Shown here: positions 1-8,456 of the stretch, one piece after another
Position numbering within the stretch: position 1 is the first letter of the stretch
Layout of the letters: every line of letters begins with the position of its first letter
Assembly: GCA_015487755.1 (NCBI GenBank)
Contig: WFPG01000311.1
Coordinates: 1-8,456 of the forward strand
Length of the DNA: 8,456 nucleotides
Source: Acidobacteriota bacterium
Lineage (GTDB): Bacteria; Acidobacteriota; Holophagae; Thermotomaculales; Thermotomaculaceae
Reading direction: 5' to 3'
Notes under the pieces: generated by a model
Told to the model about the DNA's origin: nothing
Databases searched by the model: none
The model's input: the letters and a program-made list of their open reading frames with translations, nothing else
Position numbers and translations under genes: made by a program

Positions 1-770
1 GCCTTATTTAACAAACTTTTATAATTATCCTTATCTCCCATTCTCACTTCAAGCATCATTCCCCATTTAAAATCCACCTTTTTAAAAAGGGAAAATACCC
101 TCTCCCAATCAATATTTCCCTCAAACGGTAAAAGATGGGAATCACTATCCCCTAAATTGTCGTGAATGTGAGTTGTATAAAAGTAAACCCCGTAATTCTC
201 AATATCTGAATAAACACTGCCTTTAAGGTTAGAATGTCCTATGTCAAAGCATATGCCAAAAGGCACCAACTCTTTTTCCATAAAATCAACAATGTGTTTT
301 GTAGTAGTTTCCCTTCCCGGAATGTTCTCAAAGCAAAGTTTGATTTGAAAGTGCTCTGAAAATCTAAATAACTCTTCAAGGCTTTTAAGCATTGAATCAC
401 GGTTTATTTTGTAAGGAAAATGCAATACATAGTAATCAACATCAAACAAAGAGGCAAGAGCCATTGAAGACTTTACCTCTTCCACCGATTTTTTCCTTAA
501 ATCCTCGTCTTGAGAGGCAATATCAACAAAAACCCCGTTTCTTAACCCCTTTAAATCAAAGTAAAAAGGTGCGTGCACCGAATTTACTATAAAGTTGTTC
601 CTTCTAACAGCGTCGGCTATTTCAAGCAATTGGACAGAATCATCAAAATCAACCTGCATTCTGTTTGCAAAAATCTCAATAGTGTCAAACCCGCTGTCTG
701 CAATTAAATTTAAATGCTCCCCTTTTAACCTCTCATATGCAAAAGGGTGAGTTGAAACCCCGTAAATCAT
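1..770 (-). CDS. Sugar phosphate isomerase/epimerase-type TIM-barrel protein (partial, C-terminus off the left edge)
   Basis: This open frame starts at ATG 770-768 and continues past the left edge without a stop, giving 256 visible codons. An in-frame TAA lies directly before the ATG, and AAAGGG at 783-778 is a ribosome binding site 7 bases upstream, so the start is secure. The protein looks like the xylose isomerase-like TIM-barrel superfamily (AP endonuclease 2 / sugar phosphate isomerase type). Successive barrel strands end in VHAPF (65-69), LHFP (116-119), CFENIPG (146-152), CFDIGH (174-179), THIHDN (200-205) and LEVR (240-243). E148, D176, H179, H203 and E241 are the probable divalent-metal ligands, and H212 sits in the usual loop after the HxHDN motif. 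Family members act on sugars or on abasic DNA. ENIPG and HIHDN are common to many sugar-type members, so a sugar substrate is more likely, but the actual substrate cannot be told. It follows fabH on the same strand but is separated from it by a 131-base gap with repeats, so it may be a separate unit. Confidence 0.85.
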   Translation of the reverse strand, partial: MIYGVSTHPFAYERLKGEHLNLIADSGFDTIEIFANRMQVDFDDSVQLLEIADAVRRNNFIVNSVHAPFYFDLKGLRNGVFVDIASQDEDLRKKSVEEVKSSMALASLFDVDYYVLHFPYKINRDSMLKSLEELFRFSEHFQIKLCFENIPGRETTTKHIVDFMEKELVPFGICFDIGHSNLKGSVYSDIENYGVYFYTTHIHDNLGDSDSHLLPFEGNIDWERVFSLFKKVDFKWGMMLEVRMGDKDNYKSLLNK

Positions 771-791
771 TTAAAAACCCTTTCTTGAAAA

Positions 792-826
792 ATTTTGGAT
801 TATGAATGATAAATTCTGAATTAAAT
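792..826 (+). repeat. Left heptanucleotide repeat array, five units on the plus strand
   Basis: Read on the plus strand, this stretch divides into five consecutive 7-base units, most beginning ATT: ATTTTGG, ATTATGA, ATGATAA, ATTCTGA and ATTAAAT. The first two and the fourth match units of the larger array at 838-893, which lies in the opposite orientation. The third and fifth units are degenerate. The array lies just upstream of the ribosome binding site of the TIM-barrel gene. Confidence 0.6.
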
Positions 827-827
827 A

Positions 828-840
828 AGGAAAACTTCCT
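828..840. repeat. Perfect short palindrome AGGAA-AAC-TTCCT at the junction of the two arrays
   Basis: Positions 828-832 and 836-840 are perfect 5-base inverted copies around a 3-base centre. The palindrome lies where the two opposed heptad arrays meet, and its right arm overlaps the last unit of the right array. It could form a small hairpin in RNA. No T-run follows on either strand, so it is not a standard intrinsic terminator. Confidence 0.5.
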
Positions 841-893
841 CAATCCAAAATCCAAAATCTCTAATCCATAATCCAGAATCCAAAATTCAGAAT
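838..893 (-). repeat. Right heptanucleotide repeat array, eight units on the minus strand, consensus ATTNTGG
   Basis: Read on the minus strand from 893 to 838, the sequence is eight uninterrupted 7-base units, each beginning ATT. Three are ATTTTGG; the others are ATTCTGA, ATTCTGG, ATTATGG, ATTAGAG and ATTGAGG. The array starts 8 bases beyond the fabH stop codon, so it would be transcribed as the 3' tail of the operon message. The exact 10-base inverted match 813-822 / 884-893 and the 8-base match 797-804 / 867-874 tie it to the left array. Heptanucleotide tandem repeats (STRRs) are known from cyanobacterial intergenic regions; any relation to them is only by analogy. Confidence 0.75.
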
Positions 894-901
894 CTCTTAA
901 A

Positions 902-1897
902 TCAAATTCCCCACTTTAACAATGCCGCTCCCCAAGTAAAACCTGCACCGAAAGAGGTAATTACAACCGTCTGCCCCTTTTTAAGTTTTCCTTCTGTGTA
1001 ATACTCGTCAATGCATGTAGGTATTGTTGCGGCAGTGGTATTTCCGTATTTATGAATATTTATCATAACCTTTTCTTTATCTATTTTCAGCCTTTTGGCA
1101 ACAGATTCTATAATCCTCATATTTGCCTGATGAGGAACAAGCCAGTCAATATCCTCAACGGTAAGCCCTGCTTTTTCCAGAACAGCCTTTGTAGCCTCAG
1201 GCATTTTCACTACAGCCCTTTTGAAAACCTCTCTTCCTTCCTGAAAAACATAATGCTCTTTATTTTTTACAGTTTCAATTGAGGCAGGCTTTAAACTTCC
1301 CCCTGCAGGCATATACAGGTATTTGCCCCCCGAGCCGTCAATGTGAAGGTCACAGTCTATAAAACCGTATTCGGAACCCTCCTGCCCTTCAATCAAAACA
1401 GCACCTGCACCGTCCCCGAATAAAACACAGGTGTTTCTGTCTTCCATGTTCATAAAAGAGGAACATTTATCTGCTCCAATCAGCAGAACATTTTTAAACC
1501 TGCCTGTTTCAACAAGAGAGCATGCTGTTACATATCCGTAAACAAAACTTGAGCATGCGGCAGACAAGTCAAAGCCCCATGCATTTTTAGCCCCTAATTT
1601 GTCCTGAACAAGGCAGGCAGTTTGAGGAAAGTGCATATCAGGGGTTACAGTTGATACAATTATGCACTCTATATCATCGGGAGTTATCCCCCTTCTTTCA
1701 AGCACTACCTTTGCCGCCTCAACGGCCATGTCCGAGGTGGCTTTGCCGTCTTCAAGAAACCTTCTTGTTTTTATTCCCGTTCTTGTGGTAATCCATTCGT
1801 CTGATGTATCAAGATAACTTTCAAAATAATGGTTATCAACCACCCTTTCAGGAAAATAACTTCCAGTCGCCGTTATAACCGCTTTTATTTTTCCCAT
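902..1897 (-). CDS. fabH: 3-oxoacyl-ACP synthase III (FabH, KAS III)
   Basis: FabH condenses acetyl-CoA (or another short acyl-CoA) with malonyl-ACP in the cytoplasm, the first committed step of type II fatty acid synthesis. The 331 residues are close to the usual family length of 315-335. The thiolase-fold catalytic triad is complete: C115 in SAACSSF, H256 in VPHQAN and N286 in HKYGNTTAA. The CoA-binding segment TSDEWITTRTGI (31-42), GDGAGAVL (161-168) and the C-terminal SFGAGFTWGA (315-324) are also canonical. The ATG at 1897 has a strong AAAGGAG site at 1909-1903, five bases upstream, which overlaps the stop codon of the preceding lapB-like gene, so translation of the two is probably linked. 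It is the last gene of the tightly packed operon. FabH is more often found with fabD/fabG/acpP/plsX, so its place behind Kdo and Lap genes is notable. It could be one of several KAS III paralogues, but nothing suggests a specialised acyltransferase. Confidence 0.96.
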   Translation of the reverse strand: MGKIKAVITATGSYFPERVVDNHYFESYLDTSDEWITTRTGIKTRRFLEDGKATSDMAVEAAKVVLERRGITPDDIECIIVSTVTPDMHFPQTACLVQDKLGAKNAWGFDLSAACSSFVYGYVTACSLVETGRFKNVLLIGADKCSSFMNMEDRNTCVLFGDGAGAVLIEGQEGSEYGFIDCDLHIDGSGGKYLYMPAGGSLKPASIETVKNKEHYVFQEGREVFKRAVVKMPEATKAVLEKAGLTVEDIDWLVPHQANMRIIESVAKRLKIDKEKVMINIHKYGNTTAATIPTCIDEYYTEGKLKKGQTVVITSFGAGFTWGAALLKWGI

Positions 1898-1907
1898 AAA
1901 AACTCCT

Positions 1908-3131
1908 TTATATTTTTAATTCCACAAAGGTATCAAATTCATGACAATAAGGGCATTTCCATAGAAATTCGGAAGATTTGTAATTGCACTTTGAACAGAT
2001 AAAAGGGTTGTTAAATACAAGCACTTTGTTTAATGTGTTTGCATATTCTTTAAAGACATTTATATCGTCTGGGTTTTTCAAAAGGTACTTCCAGATTTCC
2101 TGATGAATAATTAAAACCATAGGGGAAAGTTCAAGGCATTTTTTTAATTCAAGAAGCCCTTTGCCCTTTTCCCCCTTTTCCATAAAATACCTGCCTAATT
2201 CAAGCCTTACTCTCCAGTCGTTTTCATTTGTGCTTAACAACTCCTCGCAAACTTTCTCAAACTTTTCAGGGGCAAGTTCCTTAAACAAAGGCAAAACAAG
2301 AAACCCTTTTGAGGGAATCTCTTCAATTAACTGCTCCATAAACTGAATTGCCTTCTGTTTTTTTGTGTCTTTAAAAATCTTTGCAAGGTTAATATAGGCA
2401 GGATACAATTCCCTGCAAATTGACAACCCTTTTTTAAAGTATTCAATAGCCTTTTTGGTGTTTCCGTTTTTAAACTCTTCTTCCCCTAATTGATTGTAAA
2501 CAAAGGCAACTTCTCTTTTGTACTCTTCCTCATTCCCAAACCCTTTTACAGAAGAATAGATATCAATAAGGCTTAACAGTTTTTCATAATCCCCCACCTG
2601 CTTGCAGAGAAGGATATACCTTTTCAATAAAGTTTTTTTCCACATTAAAGCAGTTGTATCTTTGTCATCACTTTCTTTTTTTAATTTCAAAGAAGAAGCG
2701 TCTTTTTCAGAAAGCAAAGCAAGTGCGTCTTTGTATGTCCTTAAAGCCCTGTCAATCATTCCGCCTTTTCTAAAATCTTCAGCAAGGTTTCCTAAAACCC
2801 AGCCTTTCAAAACTTTATTTTCAAGCACATCATGCCTTTTAAGAACACTTTTGTGAATGTTAATCGCTTCCGATATATAGCCTCTTTCCCTTATAATGTT
2901 TGCAAGAATTACATAAAACTCAACTTTAGAACTATCCCTGTTTAAAATCTCCTTAAATAAACCCTCTATGCCTTCCAATTCACCGGTTTGCAGTTTATCT
3001 AAAATTAAGGTTACGGTTTTATCAAAGCACTCTTGAGTATCTTTTTTATTCTTTGTTTCCTCTCTTGTAACAACTATAAAAAGCAGTATTGTGAGAATAA
3101 TTATTATGGATAAAAGGATAATTATGCTCAT
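1908..3131 (-). CDS. lapB: LapB/YciM-like membrane-anchored TPR protein with C-terminal rubredoxin-type zinc ribbon
   Basis: In E. coli, LapB (YciM) is an inner-membrane protein that works with FtsH to control degradation of LpxC, and so the rate of LPS synthesis. The architecture here matches. A hydrophobic N-terminal helix covers about residues 2-22, followed by a charged segment and a long all-helical region (about 32-365) with TPR-like periodicity, such as the stretches near 203-235 (LGEEEFKNGNTKKAIEYFKKGL). The C-terminus carries four cysteines, C379, C382, C393 and C396, in a CxxC-x10-CxxC metal-binding ribbon. The 407 residues compare with 389 in E. coli. The gene begins at ATG 3131, directly after the lapA-like stop codon, with GGGGA about eight bases upstream. 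The lapA-lapB order is the same as in E. coli, which supports the call. Sequence similarity to E. coli LapB is mainly architectural, so control of LpxC is inferred from the family and from the LPS context. Confidence 0.83.
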   Translation of the reverse strand: MSIIILLSIIIILTILLFIVVTREETKNKKDTQECFDKTVTLILDKLQTGELEGIEGLFKEILNRDSSKVEFYVILANIIRERGYISEAINIHKSVLKRHDVLENKVLKGWVLGNLAEDFRKGGMIDRALRTYKDALALLSEKDASSLKLKKESDDKDTTALMWKKTLLKRYILLCKQVGDYEKLLSLIDIYSSVKGFGNEEEYKREVAFVYNQLGEEEFKNGNTKKAIEYFKKGLSICRELYPAYINLAKIFKDTKKQKAIQFMEQLIEEIPSKGFLVLPLFKELAPEKFEKVCEELLSTNENDWRVRLELGRYFMEKGEKGKGLLELKKCLELSPMVLIIHQEIWKYLLKNPDDINVFKEYANTLNKVLVFNNPFICSKCNYKSSEFLWKCPYCHEFDTFVELKI

Positions 3132-3464
3132 TTATTTTTCCCCATTTTTTTCAAAAAATTCCTCAACCTCTTTATTTCTATGTGCTTCAACCTCTTTTCT
3201 TAATTTATCAAGTTCCCCTTCGGATTCCTTAAGTTTCTTTTTAAACTTCAAAACCTCTTTAAAAGAAAACAACAACCCTACAAGCAAACCTAACCCGAAT
3301 GAAACAAAGATAACAACAAACATGGGAATATTTTTAATAACAGTTGAATCAAAAACAAAGTACCTGAAATCCACAGTCTGGTTTGCGTTTAACAAAATCA
3401 TAATCAAAACAAAGAATAAAAGAATAATCCATATTGCATAACGGACTGTATCAAGTTGCTTCAT
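3132..3464 (-). CDS. lapA: LapA-like (DUF1049) two-helix inner-membrane protein
   Basis: This is a 110-residue protein with two membrane helices, about residues 9-26 and 47-67. A short loop with the NANQTVDFRYFVF segment (26-38) joins them; it resembles the N-x-x-x-V-x-F pattern of the LapA/DUF1049 family. The glycine-rich second helix (GLGLLVGLLFSF, 57-68) is also typical. A charged, probably coiled-coil tail follows (about 69-105). In E. coli, LapA is encoded next to LapB, helps in LPS assembly control and interacts with LapB; the same adjacency is seen here. The start codon overlaps the kdsC stop by one base (TAATG). An excellent GGAGGT site at 3475-3470 lies inside the last codons of kdsC, five bases before the ATG. 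LptC, which often follows kdsC in related loci, was considered, but it has one N-terminal helix and a periplasmic beta domain, unlike this protein. Confidence 0.8.
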   Translation of the reverse strand: MKQLDTVRYAIWIILLFFVLIMILLNANQTVDFRYFVFDSTVIKNIPMFVVIFVSFGLGLLVGLLFSFKEVLKFKKKLKESEGELDKLRKEVEAHRNKEVEEFFEKNGEK

Positions 3465-3975
3465 TATAAACCTCCAAAAAAATCAAGCACCTTACCCCAT
3501 TCCCCCCTGGCTTTTACTATAAATTCTACCACTTCTCTCAATGCACCTTCACCGCCTCTTCTTTTGGTAATGTAAACTGCATGCTTTTTCACTTCATCAA
3601 AGGCGTTTTTTACAGCCACGGGAAAACCCACCAACCTTAAAACCTGAATATCCACAAGGTCATCACCTATATAGGCTATCTCATTTAATTCAAAACCATA
3701 CCTTTTTGCAATATCAAGCACCGTCTCTCGTTTGTTTTCTATACCGTCAAAGCACTCTTTAACCTTTAATTCCCTTGCCCTTTTATGCAAAAGAGACGAC
3801 TTTTTAGCAGAGACAAAGAAAACCGGTATATCGCATAAGTCGGCAATCTTTACCCCTACCCCGTCGTAAACGGAAAAAACCTTAAAGTGCTCGCTCATCC
3901 CTTCAGCATAGTACATGCTTCCGTCTGTGAGCACACCGTCAACATCGGTAAATATAGCCTTAACTTTTTTAGCCT

Positions 3976-3997
<22 letters not shown>
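3464..3997 (-). CDS. kdsC: 3-deoxy-D-manno-octulosonate 8-phosphate phosphatase (KdsC, HAD family)
   Basis: KdsC is a cytoplasmic HAD phosphatase without a cap domain, which forms tetramers in characterised members. It hydrolyses Kdo-8-phosphate to Kdo, the third step from ribulose-5-phosphate. At 177 residues it has the typical length. Motif I is FTDVDGVLTDG (16-26), with D18 as nucleophile and D20 as acid/base. Motif III is IGDDLVDIQVL (110-120), with metal-binding D112/D113, and K89 precedes it in FDGIENK. The C-terminal RRGGEGALREVVEFI (146-160) is characteristic of KdsC. Motif II reads FVSAKKS (61-67), where most homologues I know have a TGR-type motif; S63 fills the essential Ser/Thr position. 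ATG 3997 lies 22 bases inside the end of kdsD and lacks a convincing ribosome binding site, so translational coupling to kdsD is likely. No later in-frame start would keep the DxD motif. Confidence 0.94.
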
Positions 3998-7365
<3,368 letters not shown>

Positions 7366-8121
7366 CTATTCCCCCATTATTTTTTTCAAATTCAAATAAT
7401 CTTCCATAGTATCCACACCTAAATTGTCAAACTCTGTTTCCACAACAAAAATCCTGTATCCGTTTTCAAGAACCCTCAACTGCTCCAGCCCTTCCGTTTT
7501 TTCAAGGAAAGTCATTTCCATCTTAGATAATTTTATCAAAAAATCCTTTCTGTATGCATACAACCCTATGTGTTTAAAATAATTTTGATATTCCCCATTT
7601 TCTAAAGGATAGGGATACCCCATTTCAGAATGCTTTTTATATGGAATCGGCAGCCTTGAAAAGTAAAGTGCAAACCCTTCCCTATCGCATACAACCTTTA
7701 CCACATTTGGGTTAAACAACTCCTCTTGAGACTTAATCCCCGTTTTCAAAGTGGTCATAACTATTTCTTTATTCTCAAAAAAAGGCTTGATTGAGGCTTT
7801 TATAGATTCAGGCTTAATTAAAGGCTCGTCTCCCTGAACATTCACTATAACATCTGCATCTAAACTCTGCGCAACCTCTGCTATCCTGTCTGTTCCAGAC
7901 TTATGCTTTGAAGAAGTCATTACACATTCGCCGCCGAAAGACTTAACCTCTTCAAAAATCCTCTCATCGTCTGTTGCGACAATTACCCCCTGTAAAACAT
8001 CAACCTTTTTACACTGTTCGTAAACCATTTGTATGATAGTTTTACCCTTGATTTTTAACAGAGGTTTACCTGGAAGCCTTGTAGACGCATACCTTGACGG
8101 TATAATAGCATACACCTTCAT
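7366..8121 (-). CDS. kdsB: 3-deoxy-manno-octulosonate cytidylyltransferase (CMP-Kdo synthetase, KdsB)
   Basis: KdsB joins Kdo to CMP from CTP, releasing pyrophosphate. It is the activating step before Kdo transfer to lipid A precursors. The 251 residues match the family length of about 245-255. The nucleotide-binding N-terminus IIPSRYASTRLPGKPL (6-21) is followed by ATDDERI (49-55), HKSGTDRIAEVA (73-84), VNVQGDEPLI (93-102), YFSRLPIPY (153-161), HIGLYAYR (184-191), LEQLRVLENG (212-221) and GVDTMEDY (235-242). D98 and D237 fit the two magnesium-binding aspartates of the family. It is the first gene of the operon. ATG 8121 has no Shine-Dalgarno sequence, unlike most genes behind it, and a -10-like element lies only eight bases upstream, so a leaderless message is possible. 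Confidence 0.97.
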   Translation of the reverse strand: MKVYAIIPSRYASTRLPGKPLLKIKGKTIIQMVYEQCKKVDVLQGVIVATDDERIFEEVKSFGGECVMTSSKHKSGTDRIAEVAQSLDADVIVNVQGDEPLIKPESIKASIKPFFENKEIVMTTLKTGIKSQEELFNPNVVKVVCDREGFALYFSRLPIPYKKHSEMGYPYPLENGEYQNYFKHIGLYAYRKDFLIKLSKMEMTFLEKTEGLEQLRVLENGYRIFVVETEFDNLGVDTMEDYLNLKKIMGE

Positions 8122-8158
8122 GTGAATAGAGGTTATCAGAAAAAAACATTTTAAGCAA
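8122..8158 (-). promoter_or_regulatory. Candidate promoter of the Kdo operon
   Basis: On the minus strand TTGCTT (8158-8153) and TAACCT (8135-8130) are separated by 17 bases. TAACCT ends eight bases before the kdsB ATG. Matches to the sigma-70 consensus are only three of six in each element. An overlapping reading, GATAAC at 8137-8132, matches the -10 better but has a 15-base spacer. Either way transcription would begin within a few bases of the start codon. Confidence 0.35.
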
Positions 8159-8170
8159 CCGCTTTTTAAA

Positions 8171-8184
8171 GTGATAAATATGAC
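8171..8184. promoter_or_regulatory. Operator-like dyad GTGATA-AA-TATGAC between the divergent genes
   Basis: The 14-base stretch is a near-perfect dyad, GTnATA-AA-TATnAC, with five of six bases in each half symmetrical. It lies between the candidate promoters of kdsB and the ABC transporter gene, where a shared regulator could bind. I do not recognise it as the site of a known regulator, and short AT-rich dyads arise easily by chance. Confidence 0.25.
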
Positions 8185-8217
8185 AATTTTTTTGCAACAT
8201 TTTTGAATTTAGGGATG

Positions 8218-8223
8218 TATAAT
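8218..8223 (+). promoter_or_regulatory. Perfect -10 element TATAAT upstream of the ABC transporter gene
   Basis: TATAAT at 8218-8223 is followed by seven bases and then ATG at 8231, the spacing at which the transcript would start on or next to the A of the start codon. The best -35 candidate, TTGCAA at 8192-8197, gives a 20-base spacer, which is longer than the usual 16-18, so the upstream part of the promoter is uncertain. Confidence 0.45.
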
Positions 8224-8230
8224 GTTTTGT

Positions 8231-8456
8231 ATGATTGAGGTGAGGGATTTAAGAAAGGTTTTTAAATCTAAAAAGAAGAAGGTTGAGGCGTTAAAGGGGA
8301 TTAGTTTTAACGCATACCCTTCAGAGATTTTCGGGCTTTTGGGGCCTAACGGGGCGGGAAAGACAACGACTTTAAGGATTCTGTCAACAATGCTTTCTCC
8401 GACAGGTGGAGACGCAAAGATAGACGGCGTTTCGGTAAAAGAAAACCCCATGGAGA
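8231..8456 (+). CDS. ABC transporter ATP-binding subunit, ABC-2/NatA-like (partial, N-terminus only)
   Basis: This open frame runs off the right edge after 75 codons. It starts MIEVRDLRKVF, the usual beginning of ABC ATPases, and includes GLLGPNGAGKTTTLRIL (35-51) with the Walker A motif at 38-46 (K44), then LSTMLSPTGGDAKIDGVSV (51-69). The form LSTMLSPTGG resembles the ATPases of ABC-2 type exporters such as NatA, DrrA and CcmA; the Q-loop, signature and Walker B motifs would lie outside the window. An in-frame ATG at 8222 would add three residues (MFC), but it overlaps the TATAAT box, so ATG 8231 is preferred. No Shine-Dalgarno sequence precedes it. It is transcribed divergently from the Kdo operon. 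Its substrate cannot be told, and the LPS neighbourhood alone does not prove a role in envelope export. Confidence 0.9.
   Translation, partial: MIEVRDLRKVFKSKKKKVEALKGISFNAYPSEIFGLLGPNGAGKTTTLRILSTMLSPTGGDAKIDGVSVKENPME

Noticed and set aside
392..592. Plus-strand open frame of 66 codons opposite the TIM-barrel gene
   Set aside because: It lies wholly opposite a gene with clear family motifs and has no ribosome binding site or recognisable domain; it is an antisense shadow.
792..893. CRISPR array for the repeated units after fabH
   Set aside because: The units are 7 bases long and directly abutting, without 25-40 base repeats or unique spacers, and no cas gene is nearby.
771..901. Intrinsic terminator behind fabH
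   Set aside because: There is no GC-rich stem followed by a T-run on the minus strand; the only neat palindrome is five pairs long with no U-tract. Termination here, if any, must work differently.
3091..3441. Plus-strand open frame of 116 codons opposite the lapA-like gene
   Set aside because: It is serine/asparagine/lysine-rich with no domain, and the minus strand holds a well-supported membrane protein with a perfect ribosome binding site.
3132..3464. LptC as the gene following kdsC
   Set aside because: The product has two membrane helices and a charged coiled tail, without a periplasmic beta-jellyroll region, and is followed by a LapB-like gene; LapA fits better.
8153..8164. Short inverted repeat AAGC-AACC-GCTT as a second operator
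   Set aside because: The arms are only four bases long, which is expected by chance in a sequence of this size; it overlaps the candidate -35 but has no other support.
8222..8230. ATG at 8222 as the start of the ABC ATPase
   Set aside because: It is in frame but overlaps the TATAAT box, lacks a ribosome binding site and adds MFC before the typical MIEVRDLRK start.
8209..8451. Minus-strand open frame of 80 codons at the right end
   Set aside because: It is the complement of the ABC ATPase, whose Walker A motif on the plus strand is unmistakable.

Overview
The window holds a compact minus-strand operon for making activated Kdo, the inner-core sugar of lipopolysaccharide (LPS). A partial sugar-isomerase-like gene lies downstream of it, and the start of a divergent ABC transporter ATPase gene lies upstream. 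The Kdo genes show a diderm (Gram-negative) bacterium. The DNA is AT-rich, and AGG is a common arginine codon. The KdsA is the metal-dependent (cysteine) type, and the kdsB-pyrG-kdsA-kdsD-kdsC order is one I associate with deltaproteobacteria and several deep-branching diderm phyla. I cannot name the phylum from the sequence alone.

Layout from right to left (the direction of transcription): a divergent control region (about 8122-8230); kdsB (CMP-Kdo synthetase); pyrG (CTP synthase); kdsA (Kdo-8-phosphate synthase); kdsD/kpsF (arabinose-5-phosphate isomerase); kdsC (Kdo-8-phosphate phosphatase); a LapA-like two-helix membrane protein; a LapB-like TPR/rubredoxin-type protein; fabH (ketoacyl-ACP synthase III). 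These eight genes overlap, abut, or are at most 10 bases apart, and I see no internal terminator. After a 131-base gap with an unusual heptanucleotide repeat array comes a TIM-barrel sugar phosphate isomerase/epimerase-type gene that runs off the left edge. On the plus strand, an ABC-2-type ATP-binding subunit starts at about 8231 and runs off the right edge.

How the genes fit together: KdsD converts ribulose-5-phosphate to arabinose-5-phosphate. KdsA condenses that with phosphoenolpyruvate, KdsC removes the phosphate, and KdsB activates Kdo with CTP, which PyrG makes. LapA and LapB are known in E. coli as regulators of LPS synthesis through FtsH-dependent degradation of LpxC. FabH starts the fatty acid synthesis that feeds both lipid A and phospholipids. 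The operon therefore joins Kdo supply, its nucleotide cofactor, a probable LPS control module and the entry step of acyl-chain synthesis.

The metabolic genes are ordinary. The less ordinary features are the two opposed arrays of 7-base repeats between fabH and the next gene, the possible leaderless starts of both divergent genes at the right end, and the presence of lapA-lapB directly after kdsC, where lptC/lptA often sit in related loci. I found no RNA gene, insertion sequence, CRISPR array or clearly novel system.
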